Source of the DNA: Azonexus sp. R2A61
Lineage (GTDB): Bacteria > Pseudomonadota > Gammaproteobacteria > Burkholderiales > Rhodocyclaceae
Assembly (NCBI RefSeq): GCF_021401135.1
Contig: NZ_JACBFO010000002.1
Coordinates: 620,001-684,000, forward strand
DNA: 64,000 nt
Direction of reading: 5' to 3'
Part shown: in pieces, positions 19,269 through 29,200 of the stretch
How the letters are laid out: every line of letters starts with the position of its first letter
Position numbering within the stretch: the first letter of the stretch is position 1
Program-made: the position numbers and the translations under genes
The notes under the pieces: model-generated
What the model saw: only the letters and a program-made list of their open reading frames with translations
The model's database searches: none
What the model was told of the DNA's origin: nothing

Positions 19269-21473
19269 ATGCCCCTGTTTTCCGAACCAGCGCCCACCCC
19301 GAATCACGACCGGGAGCATGGCCTCAATCCGCCATCGCGAGCGCTGCAGCTCCTCGGCTCGGTGACCCAGGTCATCGTCTCGGAAACCGACGAAGCACGC
19401 ATGCTGGACGAGATCTGTCGGCGGATCTGCACGATCGGCGGCTACCTGGCGGCCGAATGGCGTGGCGAGGCCGGGCAAGGGAACTGGATTTTGCTGCCGC
19501 TCGAGGTCGAAGGACAAAGCCGGCCAGCCTTGCGACTGTTAGCCGCATCGCCGTCGGCCGATGCCGCGGAACAGACCTTGCTCGACGAGCTCGCCAAGGC
19601 GATCGCGCTGGGCATCGGCCGGCTGCGTTCGCAACAGACGCTGGCCCAGCGGGAGGACAGCCTGCGCAAGCTGTCGCTGGCCATCGAGCAGAGTCCGCAC
19701 AGCATCGTCATCACCGACCTCAACGGCCGGATCGAATATGTCAATCGGGCCTTCGTCGCCAATACCGGCTACGGGCAACAGGAGGCGGTCGGCGAGAACC
19801 CCCGGTTGCTGCACTCCGGCCTGACGCCCGACCAGAACTACCGCGAGCTCTGGGAAACCCTGAAACGGGGTGAGGTCTGGCGCGGCGAATTCGTCAACCA
19901 GCGCAAGGATCACAGCATCTACGAAGAGTTCGCGATCATCTCGCCGGTCCGACAGGCTGACGGCACGATCACGCACTATCTGGCGATCAAGGAAGACATC
20001 ACCGAGAAAAAAAAGACCCAGCTAGAACTGGAGAACTACCGGCAACGCCTGGAAAACCTGGTGACCGAGCGGACCGCCGAACTCCGCCAGGCCAAGGAAG
20101 AAGCGGAAACGGCCAACCGCGCGAAAAGCATCTTCCTGAGCAACATGAGTCACGAGATTCGTACGCCGATGAATGCGATCCTCGGCCTGACCCACCTGCT
20201 GCAACGCGACCTCGATCCCGGCGAGGTGCGCGACCGGGTGCTGCGCATCGGCGAATCCGCCCAGCATCTGATGGCCATCTTCAACGACATCCTGGATATC
20301 TCGAAGATCGAGGCCGGCCGCATGCCGATCAATGTCGCCGATTTTTCGTTGCCGGAAATCGTCCTGTCGGCTTCGCGCAGCTACGGAGAGGAAGCCAGGG
20401 CCAAAGGGGTCGGTTTCGAATGCAACCTCGATCCCCGGATACCCAGCGTGCTGCGCGGTGACTCACTGCGCGTCCGCCAGATCCTGATCAACTACCTGTC
20501 GAACGCGGTCAAATTCACCGACCGCGGCCGGATCACCCTCAACCTGTCGATCACGGCCGACGACGGTCAGTCGGTCACCCTGCACGGCACGGTCAGCGAC
20601 ACCGGCATCGGCATTTCGCCGGACATTCTGGAGCGTCTGTTCCGTCCTTTCGAGCAGGCCGACAACTCGACGACGCGCCGTTACGGCGGTACCGGCCTCG
20701 GTCTGGCGATCAGCCGCCGGCTGGCCGAAGCCATGGGGGGTACGACAGGCGCCGACAGCACCCCCGGTGGCGGCAGCACGTTCTGGTTCACGATCCGTCT
20801 GGCTCATGCCGCCGCCAGCCCGGTCAGTGCACCAATACCGATCCCCGAACCGATCGTCGACGGTGAACGGCTCAGCGCCCAACTGAACAGCCTGCGCGGC
20901 ATCGATCTGGCCGCCGGCCTGCGTGCGGTACGCGGCAAGATGCCGACCTACCGACGCCTGCTCGGCCAGTTTTCCGAAAATCACGTACGGGATTTCGAAC
21001 GCATGCATGAACTGATCGCCGGCGGCCAGCCCGAAGAGGCGAGACGGCTGGTCCATGCGCTGAAAGGCGCGGCCGGCACGCTGGGCGCCAACGACATCTA
21101 CCGGCTGGCGACCGGCCTCGATCTGGCCATTCGCCAGAACGAGGCGATGGCCGACTGGCCAGCCATGATCGATCGCTGCGCCGCCGCTTACGACGATCTG
21201 CGCCGACAGTTGAACACGCCGCTCGACGAACCGCCGACCAGCGCCCCGGATGCCTCGCAAACGAACGAACCGGCCGCCATCCCCTTGCTGCAGACCCTTC
21301 GCCGCCAGTTGCTGACGGGCGATTTCTCGGCGCTGGGCGAAGTCCAGCGCAATGCCGAACGCTTGAAGGATTATCTCGGCGATCGCTACGGCAATTTCGA
21401 ACACGAGGTTGCCGATTTCAACTTCGAGAGCGCCATCGCGCTGCTCGACAGCGTACTCGAACAGCGCAGCTGA
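19269..21473 (+). CDS. Soluble GAF-PAS histidine kinase with C-terminal HPt, no REC domain
   Basis: 734 residues, no membrane segment. GAF-like region about 30-130 ([20 protein letters not shown]), PAS about 140-260 ([18 protein letters not shown]), coiled coil, H-box His295 in [17 protein letters not shown], ATPase domain to about 510 ([18 protein letters not shown]), and an HPt domain with His596 in [12 protein letters not shown]. The C-terminal 100 residues are a further helical stretch of unknown role. An HPt without its own REC must receive phosphate from another protein; the REC of the preceding hybrid kinase is an obvious candidate. The stop codon abuts the stop of the convergent flavoprotein gene with no spacer (TGATCA). 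Confidence 0.9.
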   Translation: MPLFSEPAPTPNHDREHGLNPPSRALQLLGSVTQVIVSETDEARMLDEICRRICTIGGYLAAEWRGEAGQGNWILLPLEVEGQSRPALRLLAASPSADAAEQTLLDELAKAIALGIGRLRSQQTLAQREDSLRKLSLAIEQSPHSIVITDLNGRIEYVNRAFVANTGYGQQEAVGENPRLLHSGLTPDQNYRELWETLKRGEVWRGEFVNQRKDHSIYEEFAIISPVRQADGTITHYLAIKEDITEKKKTQLELENYRQRLENLVTERTAELRQAKEEAETANRAKSIFLSNMSHEIRTPMNAILGLTHLLQRDLDPGEVRDRVLRIGESAQHLMAIFNDILDISKIEAGRMPINVADFSLPEIVLSASRSYGEEARAKGVGFECNLDPRIPSVLRGDSLRVRQILINYLSNAVKFTDRGRITLNLSITADDGQSVTLHGTVSDTGIGISPDILERLFRPFEQADNSTTRRYGGTGLGLAISRRLAEAMGGTTGADSTPGGGSTFWFTIRLAHAAASPVSAPIPIPEPIVDGERLSAQLNSLRGIDLAAGLRAVRGKMPTYRRLLGQFSENHVRDFERMHELIAGGQPEEARRLVHALKGAAGTLGANDIYRLATGLDLAIRQNEAMADWPAMIDRCAAAYDDLRRQLNTPLDEPPTSAPDASQTNEPAAIPLLQTLRRQLLTGDFSALGEVQRNAERLKDYLGDRYGNFEHEVADFNFESAIALLDSVLEQRS

Positions 21474-22691
21474 TCAACCGGCCTCGCGCAACCAGGCCGC
21501 CATCCCGCGGCCGGCGACGTAACCGCTGGCCAGGCAGGCGGTCAACAGATAGCCGCCGGTCGGCGCTTCCCAGTCCAGCATTTCGCCGGCGAAGAACAGA
21601 CCGGGGTGCTGGCGGGCCATCAGCCGCTCGTCCACCGCCTCGAATGCAACGCCGCCGGCGCTGCTGATCGCTTCGTCGATCGGCCGCGGCGACACCACCG
21701 GCACCGGCAGCGACTTGATCGCCGCCGCCAGCGAGTCGATCGCGGTCAACGCGTCCGGCGGGCAAAATTCGCGCAGCAGGCCGGCCTTGACGCCATCGAT
21801 GCCGACCCGTCGCCGCAGGTGGTTGGCCAGCGAATCGCGCCCGCGCGGCTGGGCGAGCTCCTGTCGCAGACGCGCCAGGCTGCGGCCGGGCGCCAGATCG
21901 AGACAGAGCTGCGCCCGGCCATCGCGCGCGAGACTGTCGCGCAGTTCGGCCGACAGGGCATAAACCAGGCCGCCTTCGATACCGGCAGCGGTAATGTTGA
22001 ATTCCCCTTGACGGGACAGTCGACCGCAAGCGCCGGTCACCGCCTTGACCGGCGCCCCGGCGAAGCGCTCACGAAAATGCGGCGACCAGGCGACGTTGAA
22101 ACCGCAGTTGGCCGGTTGCAGCGGCCGCACCGGCAAACCGCGCGCACCGAGCAGGCTGACCCAGGCCCCATCCGAACCGAGCCGGGCCCAGCTGCCGCCG
22201 CCCAGGGCCAGCAGGACGGCAGCCGGGTCGAGCGTCTGCTCGCCATCCGGTGCGGCGAAGCGCAATGCCCCGTCGTCGCGCCAGCCGAGCCAGCGATGAC
22301 GCACGCGAAACTGCACCCCGGCCCCGCGCAGGCGGTGCAGCCAGGCGCGCAGCAGCGGCGCCGCTTTCATTTCCCTGGGAAAGACCCGTCCCGAGGTGCC
22401 GACGAAGGTATCCACGCCCAGGCCGTGTATCCATTCGCGCAAGGCCTGCGGGCCGAACGCATCGAGCAGCGGCGCAATGAACGGAGAACGCTCGCCGTAG
22501 CGATCGACGAATGCCGGCAGCGGTTCGGCATGCGTGATGTTCAAGCCGCCCCGGCCAGCCATCAGGAACTTGCGGCCCGGCGACGGCATTGCGTCGAAAA
22601 CCGTCACCTGCAGCCCGTCGACCGCAGCCAGTTGCTCGGCTGCCATCAGCCCGGCCGGTCCGCCGCCGACGATGGCGACCTGGCGCTTCAT
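21474..22691 (-). CDS. NAD(P)/FAD-dependent oxidoreductase, HI0933/BaiN family
   Basis: 405 residues from ATG 22691. N-terminal dinucleotide fold (QVAIVGGGPAGLMAAEQL), family signature SPGRKFLMAGRGGLNITHAE, FPREMKAAPLLRAW, and the C-terminal FAD contact LFFAGEMLDWEAPTGGYLL. Members of this family include BaiN and YhiN-like proteins; the physiological substrate is usually unknown. It begins 2 nt after the stop of the transglutaminase-like gene, so it is translationally coupled as the last gene of the ATP-grasp/alpha-E operon. A role in that pathway would be an inference from position. Confidence 0.88.
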   Translation of the reverse strand: MKRQVAIVGGGPAGLMAAEQLAAVDGLQVTVFDAMPSPGRKFLMAGRGGLNITHAEPLPAFVDRYGERSPFIAPLLDAFGPQALREWIHGLGVDTFVGTSGRVFPREMKAAPLLRAWLHRLRGAGVQFRVRHRWLGWRDDGALRFAAPDGEQTLDPAAVLLALGGGSWARLGSDGAWVSLLGARGLPVRPLQPANCGFNVAWSPHFRERFAGAPVKAVTGACGRLSRQGEFNITAAGIEGGLVYALSAELRDSLARDGRAQLCLDLAPGRSLARLRQELAQPRGRDSLANHLRRRVGIDGVKAGLLREFCPPDALTAIDSLAAAIKSLPVPVVSPRPIDEAISSAGGVAFEAVDERLMARQHPGLFFAGEMLDWEAPTGGYLLTACLASGYVAGRGMAAWLREAG

Positions 22692-22693
22692 CG

Positions 22694-23653
22694 TCAGGCC
22701 TCGGCCTCGCCGGCTTCCGGCTCGTCGAGCAGGCCGGCGGGGATTTCCTCCTCGTCGAGCGGCACGACGGTGACCGCCACTTCCGGCTCGGCACCGCCGC
22801 CGCCCAGGATGATGCCGCGCAACGGCGAGATGTCGGAAAAGTCGCGGCCGATGGCCAGCGTGATGTGTTCGGTATCCGGCAACAGGTTGTTGGTCGGATC
22901 GAAATCGACCCACTCGCCACTGCCCGGCGCATAAACCGAAACCCAGGCATGCGAGGCATCGGCACCGATCAGGCGCGGCCGGCCCGGCGGCGGCCGGGTC
23001 AACAGGTAGCCGCTGACGTAGCGCGCCGCCAGACCGAGCGCCCGCAGGCTGGCGATCATCAGGTGGGCGAAGTCCTGACAGACGCCGCGCTTGTTGACCA
23101 GCACTTCGAGCACCGGCGTCGACACCGTCGTCGCTTCCGGGTCGAATTCGAATTCGTCGAAGATCTTGGCCATCAGGTTGCGCGCACCGACCAGCACCGG
23201 CGTCTCCGGCGGAAAGCAGTCGGCCGCGAAATCGGCCAGTTCATGCTTGACCCGCACATGCGGGCTCTCGAAAAGATAGCGCACTGCCTCCAGGTCGCCC
23301 GGCTCGGGGGCCGTGGCGTCGTAGGCCAGCCGGTCGCGGACGATCTCCCAGGGCAGCGAGGCGGCAAGCAGTGCATCGTCGGCCGGGTGCGGCAGCACCG
23401 AGATGTTCATCGCCGAGCGGATGCGCAGGCTGTCGTGCGGTGCGTGGAAGGCAATCCAGCTGACCGGATTGCCGAAGGCATCGACACCGTCGCGGCGCCA
23501 GGTCGGCGACGGCTCGATGTCGATCCGCTGTTCGTGCACCAGTTGCCAGGGCAGGAAGCGCGGCGACAGGTGCAACTGCTGATGCGACAAGGAAATCGCC
23601 CCGCCGTAGTCGTAACGCGTTTCGTGCAGGACGTGATAACGAACCGGTTGCAT
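22694..23653 (-). CDS. Transglutaminase-like protein with N-terminal beta domain
   Basis: 319 residues from ATG 23653 (MQPVRYHVLHETRYDYGGAI). N-terminal bacterial transglutaminase-associated domain about 1-85, then a papain-fold transglutaminase core with Cys in NKRGVCQDFAHLMIASLRAL, His in SHAWVSVYAPG and Asp in WVDFDPTNN. The C-terminal 35 residues are acidic (DEEEIPAGLLDEPEAGEAEA). It starts 1 nt beyond the stop of the ATP-grasp/alpha-E gene. In the families described by Aravind and colleagues such proteins act with ATP-grasp ligases and alpha-E domains in predicted peptide synthesis or modification; hydrolysis or transfer of an amide is possible. Confidence 0.9.
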   Translation of the reverse strand: MQPVRYHVLHETRYDYGGAISLSHQQLHLSPRFLPWQLVHEQRIDIEPSPTWRRDGVDAFGNPVSWIAFHAPHDSLRIRSAMNISVLPHPADDALLAASLPWEIVRDRLAYDATAPEPGDLEAVRYLFESPHVRVKHELADFAADCFPPETPVLVGARNLMAKIFDEFEFDPEATTVSTPVLEVLVNKRGVCQDFAHLMIASLRALGLAARYVSGYLLTRPPPGRPRLIGADASHAWVSVYAPGSGEWVDFDPTNNLLPDTEHITLAIGRDFSDISPLRGIILGGGGAEPEVAVTVVPLDEEEIPAGLLDEPEAGEAEA

Positions 23654-23654
23654 C

Positions 23655-26177
23655 TCAGACCGCCATCGTCTGCCGGCTGACATCGCCGACATGGGTGAAG
23701 TAACGCATCGCCAGCCACTCGGACAATGCACCGGCCGCCGCATTGAGGGCTTCCAGACGATCGGCGAGTTCATCGCAGGGCGCGCAGTGGCGGCACTGGC
23801 TGAACTGCAGGTGTTCCAGTTGCTCCAGATTGAAGCTGCGCAGGTTTTCGGTCGCCGCCGACAGTTGACCGTCGTGATCGGCGCCCAGTTCGCGCGCCAT
23901 GCGCTCCAGGTAACGGCCGAGCAGATCGGCCTGGAACATCACGCCGTGCGGGTTCGAATCGTCGAAAACCAGCAGGTCGATGACCGGCAGCAACTCCGGC
24001 GAACGCGAGTAGCGCGAACGGTAGGTGATGATCGAATCGGCCAGTTCGAGCAGCCAGTCCAGGCAGCCGGCCGCCCGCGTGGACGGCATGCGCAGGAAAC
24101 TGGCGATGGTCTGGGCGAGGAAGGACAGACGCTCCAGACGACGGCCGATGATCAGGAAGCGCCAGCCGTCGTCGCGCGTCATGTTGTCCATCGCAAAGCC
24201 GTTGAGCGATGACGAAACGAGCAGCACGCGATCGAGGAAGGCGATCGCCTCGGTCAGCGTCGGATGCTTCTTCTGTGCGGCCTGCTGCTCCCGCTGCAGA
24301 CTGTTCAGCGAATGCCAGTGATCGAGCGACAGGCGCTCGCGAACGTGCGTCGCCGACCACATCAGGCTGCGGATGCTGCCGGCCAGGCTGCCCGGCTGGT
24401 TCGGGTCGTAGATCGCCTCGAGCAGCGCATGTTCGCCGCCTTCGACCACTTCGTTGTCTTCTTCCGGCGACGGCAGCACGCCGAGACGTTCGGCCAGTTC
24501 GAGAATGGAGGCGACGGCCGGCGTCTTCTCGCCGCCGGCATCGACGACGCGGGCCAGGGCAACGCGCAGCAACCGGGCGCTGTCGTCGAAACGTTCCGAA
24601 TAACGCCCGAGCCAGAACAGGTTCTCGACCACGCGCGACGACAGATTCGAACCGGAGCGCACCAGATCGCGCACGCCGACCGACGGCTTGAGCAGTGTGA
24701 ACTGGCTGACCGGACCGTCGGTCAGTACCCAGGTATCCTTCGACGCCCCGCCGCGCTGCATCGAGATGATGCGCGCCGTGGCGCCCTGGGCGACGCGGGT
24801 CAGGCCGCCCGGCATCACCGAGTAGCCACCGTCGGCATTGGCTACCGCGTAGGCGCGCAGGCCGACCGGCCGGGCAATCAGCCGGCGCTCGTGCGAACGG
24901 CTCCAGGTGGGCGCCTGCGACAGGTTGACCATTTCCTGGGCAACATAGGCATGCGGCCGGGCCTCGATGCGGCGCAGCATCTCGGCCCGCGCGTCGCCTT
25001 CCAGCTCGAAGCCGAACACCGGGTCCATGCGCTGCGTCGGATAGGCCGGCTTGATGACCAGTTCGTCGAAATGCTTCTTGACATAGTCGAGCGCCGGCTT
25101 CTCGCCGCACCACCAGGTGGCGACCGACGGCATCGCCAGACGCTCGCCGAGCAGCCGTTCGCAGACGCCGGGCAGGAAGCCCATCAAGGCGCCGGAAGTC
25201 AGCAGGCCGCTGCCCAGCGCATTGGCGACGACCACCCGGCCGGCCCGCACGACATTCAGCAGACCGGGCACACCGAGCGCCGAATCGCCGCGCAGTTCGA
25301 GCGGATCGCAATAGTCGTCGTCCTGCCGGCGGAGGATCACATGCACCCGCTTGAGGCCGCGCAGGGTCTTCAGGAAGACGCTGTCGCCGCGCACCGTCAG
25401 GTCCTGCCCTTCGACCAGCGGATAACCGAGGTAACGGGCCAGGTAGGCGTGCTCGAAATAGGTTTCGTTGTACGGACCGGGCGTCAGCAGCACGATGTGC
25501 GGCGTCTCGTCGCCTTCGGTCGGCGCCAGAGAGGACAGCCCGTCCTGCTGGTCGCGGAAGAAATCGGCCAGATGCTGCACGTTCAGATCGCGGAACATTT
25601 CCGGGAAGACGCGCGACACGATCAGCCGGTTTTCCAGCGCATAACCGGCACCGGACGGCGCCTGCGTGCGGTCGGCGATCACCCACCAGCGGCCGTTCGG
25701 CGAGCGCGCCAGATCGACCGCGTAGTGATGCAGCCAGGTACCGCCCGGCGGCTTGATCCCCTGGCAGGGCCACAGGTAGCCGTGCTGACCATAGACCAGC
25801 GCCGGTGGCAGCAAGCCCTCGGCCAGCAGGCGCTGCTCGCCGTAGAGATCGGCCAGCATCGCGTTGAGCAGCGCGGCGCGCTGGGCCACCGCAGCCGACA
25901 CCTCGGCCCATTCGTCAGGCGGAATGATCAACGGCACCGGGTCGAGCGCCCACGGCCGGTCGGCGCCATTGGGATCGGCGTAGACGTTGTAGGTCACGCC
26001 GTTCTCGAGGATGCGTCGGTCGACGAATTCGAGGCGCTGGTGCATTTCCTCGGGCGCCACCGAATCGAGGTGGATGAAGAATTGCCGCCAGTGTGCGCGT
26101 ACGTTGCCGTCGCCGGTCAACATTTCGTCGTAGCGGCGGGCACTGTGCGGGTAGATGGCGAGGAGCGTTCGGGCCAT
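23655..26177 (-). CDS. Circularly permuted ATP-grasp / alpha-E domain fusion protein
   Basis: 840 residues. The N-terminal part (about 1-490) is a type-2 circularly permuted ATP-grasp ligase: YNVYADPNGADRPWALDPVP, RLIVSRVFPEMFRDLNVQHL, LLTPGPYNETYFEHAYLARY, VIKPAYPTQRMDPVFG. The C-terminal part, from NLFWLGRYSERFDDSARLLR near residue 524, is a helical alpha-E domain. In many genomes these are two genes (COG2308 and COG2307), so this is a fused form. Predicted to form an amide or peptide bond; the substrate is unknown. No clear Shine-Dalgarno precedes ATG 26177, and two hairpins lie directly upstream. Confidence 0.92.
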   Translation of the reverse strand: MARTLLAIYPHSARRYDEMLTGDGNVRAHWRQFFIHLDSVAPEEMHQRLEFVDRRILENGVTYNVYADPNGADRPWALDPVPLIIPPDEWAEVSAAVAQRAALLNAMLADLYGEQRLLAEGLLPPALVYGQHGYLWPCQGIKPPGGTWLHHYAVDLARSPNGRWWVIADRTQAPSGAGYALENRLIVSRVFPEMFRDLNVQHLADFFRDQQDGLSSLAPTEGDETPHIVLLTPGPYNETYFEHAYLARYLGYPLVEGQDLTVRGDSVFLKTLRGLKRVHVILRRQDDDYCDPLELRGDSALGVPGLLNVVRAGRVVVANALGSGLLTSGALMGFLPGVCERLLGERLAMPSVATWWCGEKPALDYVKKHFDELVIKPAYPTQRMDPVFGFELEGDARAEMLRRIEARPHAYVAQEMVNLSQAPTWSRSHERRLIARPVGLRAYAVANADGGYSVMPGGLTRVAQGATARIISMQRGGASKDTWVLTDGPVSQFTLLKPSVGVRDLVRSGSNLSSRVVENLFWLGRYSERFDDSARLLRVALARVVDAGGEKTPAVASILELAERLGVLPSPEEDNEVVEGGEHALLEAIYDPNQPGSLAGSIRSLMWSATHVRERLSLDHWHSLNSLQREQQAAQKKHPTLTEAIAFLDRVLLVSSSLNGFAMDNMTRDDGWRFLIIGRRLERLSFLAQTIASFLRMPSTRAAGCLDWLLELADSIITYRSRYSRSPELLPVIDLLVFDDSNPHGVMFQADLLGRYLERMARELGADHDGQLSAATENLRSFNLEQLEHLQFSQCRHCAPCDELADRLEALNAAAGALSEWLAMRYFTHVGDVSRQTMAV

Positions 26178-26190
26178 GGCAGGAAAAGAA

Positions 26191-26238
26191 ACAGGCCGTT
26201 CCCGGCCTGTCTGCGGTCAACCGCGATTTTTCGCGGTT
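26191..26238 (-). promoter_or_regulatory. Tandem hairpins between the DUF2126 and ATP-grasp genes
   Basis: Two perfect 8-bp stems, 26219-26238 (AACCGCGA/TCGCGGTT) and 26191-26210 (ACAGGCCG/CGGCCTGT). On the minus strand the second is followed by TTTCTTTTCC just before the ATP-grasp start. They look like a partial terminator or attenuator that could set a lower level for the downstream genes. Confidence 0.6.
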
Positions 26239-26258
26239 TTCCGTCTCGGTTTTCGCGA

Positions 26259-29200
26259 TTAGAAACGGCGCAAGTCTAGCGTAAACGGGTGTTCGGCGCT
26301 GACTTCCGGCGCCGCCACGGTCATCCGTCCCGGCGTGTGACCGAAGCGGAAGAAGCGCGCCAGGCGGCGGCTTTCGGCTTCGAAGGAGTTCACCGGGAAG
26401 ACATCGTAGTTGCGACCGCCCGGGTGCGCGACGTGGTACTGGCAACCGCCCAGCGAACGCTGCATCCAGGTATCGACGATGTCGAACACCAGCGGCGCAT
26501 GCACGCCGATCGTCGGATGCAGGCAGGACGGTGGCTGCCAGGCGCGGTAGCGCACGCCGGCGACGAATTCGCCGTTCTTGCCGGTGTTCTGCAGCGGCAC
26601 CGGCACGCCATTGCAGGTCAGCACGTAGCGGTCCGGCGCCATGCCGGTGACCTTGACCTGAACCCGCTCGACCGAGGAGTCGACGAAGCGGACCGTGCCG
26701 CCGACCGCCCCTTCCTCGCCCATGACGTGCCAGGGTTCGAGCGCGTGGCGCAGTTCGAATTCGATGCCCTTGACCGAAAAATCGCCGTATTTCGGGAAGC
26801 GGAACTCGAAGTGCGGTGCAAACCATTCGGTCTTGAAAGCGAAACCGGCGAGGTTCATTTCCTCGATCACGTCGGCAAAATCCTGCTCGACGAAATGCGG
26901 CAGCATGAAGCGGTCGTGCAGTTCGGTGCCCCAGCGCGCCAGCTTCTGCGGGCTGTACGGCGTGTTCCAGAAACGCGCCAGCAGGCCGCGCAGCAGCAGT
27001 TGCTGGGCGAGCGACATGCGGGCATGCGGCGGCATTTCGAAGGCACGCAGTTCGAGCAGACCGAGGCGACCGGTCGGGCCGTCCGGCGAATACAGCTTGT
27101 CGATGCAGAACTCGGCGCGGTGCGTGTTGCCGGTGACGTCGATCAGCAGGTTGCGCAGGATGCGGTCGACCAGCCAGGGCGGCACATTTCCGCCCGGATT
27201 GGGAATCTGCTTGAAGGCGATTTCCATCTCGTACAGGCTGTCGTTGCGCGCTTCGTCGACGCGCGGCGCCTGGCTGGTCGGGCCGATGAACAGGCCGGAG
27301 AACAGGTAGGACAGGCTGGGATGGTTGTGCCAGTAGGCGATCAGGCTCTTCAGCAGGTCCGGCCGACGGAGGAAGGGTGAATCGTTCGGCGTCGCGCCGC
27401 CGAGCACGAAGTGGTTGCCGCCGCCGGTACCGGTGTGGCGCCCGTCGAGCATGAACTTCTCGGTGGTCAGGCGCGAGTAATAGGCCGATTCATAGAGATG
27501 CGTCGTCTGGTCGACCAGTTGGTCCCAGCTCTTGGCCGGATGGATGTTCACTTCGATCACGCCGGGGTCGGGGGTGACGCGGAAGTGCGTCATCCGCGGA
27601 TCGGACGGCGGCTCGTAACCTTCGAGGATGACCGGCAGGCGCATTTCCTCGGCGGTCGCCTCGACGGCGGCGACGACTTCCAGATAGTCGTCCAGCGTCT
27701 GGGTCGGCGGCATGAAGATGTACAGCTTGCCGTCGCGCGGTTCGGCGCACATCGCCAGGCGGGTGATCCAGGCGGCGGATTCCTTGAAGCCGGGCACGGT
27801 GTCGGTCGGCTTTTCCCACGGATGGCCGAGACCGTCCGGGCCGCCCCGGCCCTGCCCCGGTCCGCCCTTGCCGTACGCCGGCTGCTGCACACGCAACTGG
27901 GCGAAAGCCTGCCGCGCACCCGGCTCGCCGGAAACGCGGCCGCGCAGTTCGGCCCAGCTGGCCAGCGGATCGGTCGCCGTCTCGGCATCCGGCGCGTTGA
28001 CGTAGGGGAAATCGCTCTTGGATGTCCAGGGCTGCGAATCGAGCGGCAGGCGGTAACCGAGCGGCGAATCGCCGGGAATCAGGTAGCAGCGTTCGGAACG
28101 CAGGAACCACGGGCCGGTCTGCCACTGGTTCCAGACATTCTTCATGATCGGCAGCGTGTGACCGACGACGTGGGTCATGCCCTGCGTGAACACCTTCATC
28201 AGGCGGGCGCGCTCGAGCGGATCGTCGACGCGCGAATCGAAGGGATCGACGTTGCCCGGCAGACGGCGTTCGCGCCACATGTAGTAATAGACGTCCTCAT
28301 ACGCCGGGAAGACATGTTCCGACGTGACGCCCAGACGTTCGGCAACGCGCTTCAGGAAGCGCTCGGCATGCTCGGCGGTGACGTCGTAGTTCCTGCGCTC
28401 GTCGGCATACAGCGCCGGCGAATTCCAGATCGGCTCGCCGTCCTTGCGCCAGAAGCAGTTGAGCGACCAGCGCGGCAGCTGCTCGCCGGGATACCACTTG
28501 CCCTGGCCGAAATGCATCAGGCCGTTCGGCGCGTATTTCTCGCGCAGACGATGGAACAGGTCGGCCGCCAGCAGGCGCTTGGTCGGGCCGAGGGCAGCGG
28601 TGTTCCATTCCTCGCCGTCCGGATCGTCGGCCGAGACGAAGGTCGGCTCGCCGCCCTGGGTCAGGCGCACGTCCATGCGCAGCAACTCTTCGTCGATCTG
28701 CTGGCCGAGACCCTCGATCTCGACCCACTGCTCGTCGGAATACGGCTTGGTGACGCGCGGCGCTTCCCAGATGCGGGTCACCGACATGTGGTGTTCGAAC
28801 TCCGTCTCGCATTCGTCGATGGCGCCGGTCACCGGCGCGGCCGAGGCCGGCTCCGGCGTGCAGGCCACCGGAATGTGCCCCTCGCCGGCAAACAGCCCGG
28901 AGGTCGGATCGAGGCCGACCCAGCCGGCGCCCGGCAGATAGACTTCGGCCCAGGCGTGCAGGTCGGTGAAGTCGGCCTCCGGCCCGGACGGGCCGTCGAG
29001 CGATTTGACGTCTGCGGTCAACTGGATCAGGTAGCCGGAAACGAAGCGCGCGGCCAGCCCCAGGTGACGCAGGATCTGCACCAGCAGCCAGGCCGAATCG
29101 CGGCACGAACCAGTCTTCTTGGTCAGCGTTTCCTCCGGCGTCTGCACGCCCGGCTCCATGCGGATCGTGTAGCCGACATCGCGCTGCACCTGCGCGTTCA

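Noticed and set aside
16791..19517. Open frame of 908 codons on the minus strand opposite the hybrid kinase
   Set aside because: No recognisable domain; shadow of the PAS/HK/REC gene in high-GC sequence.
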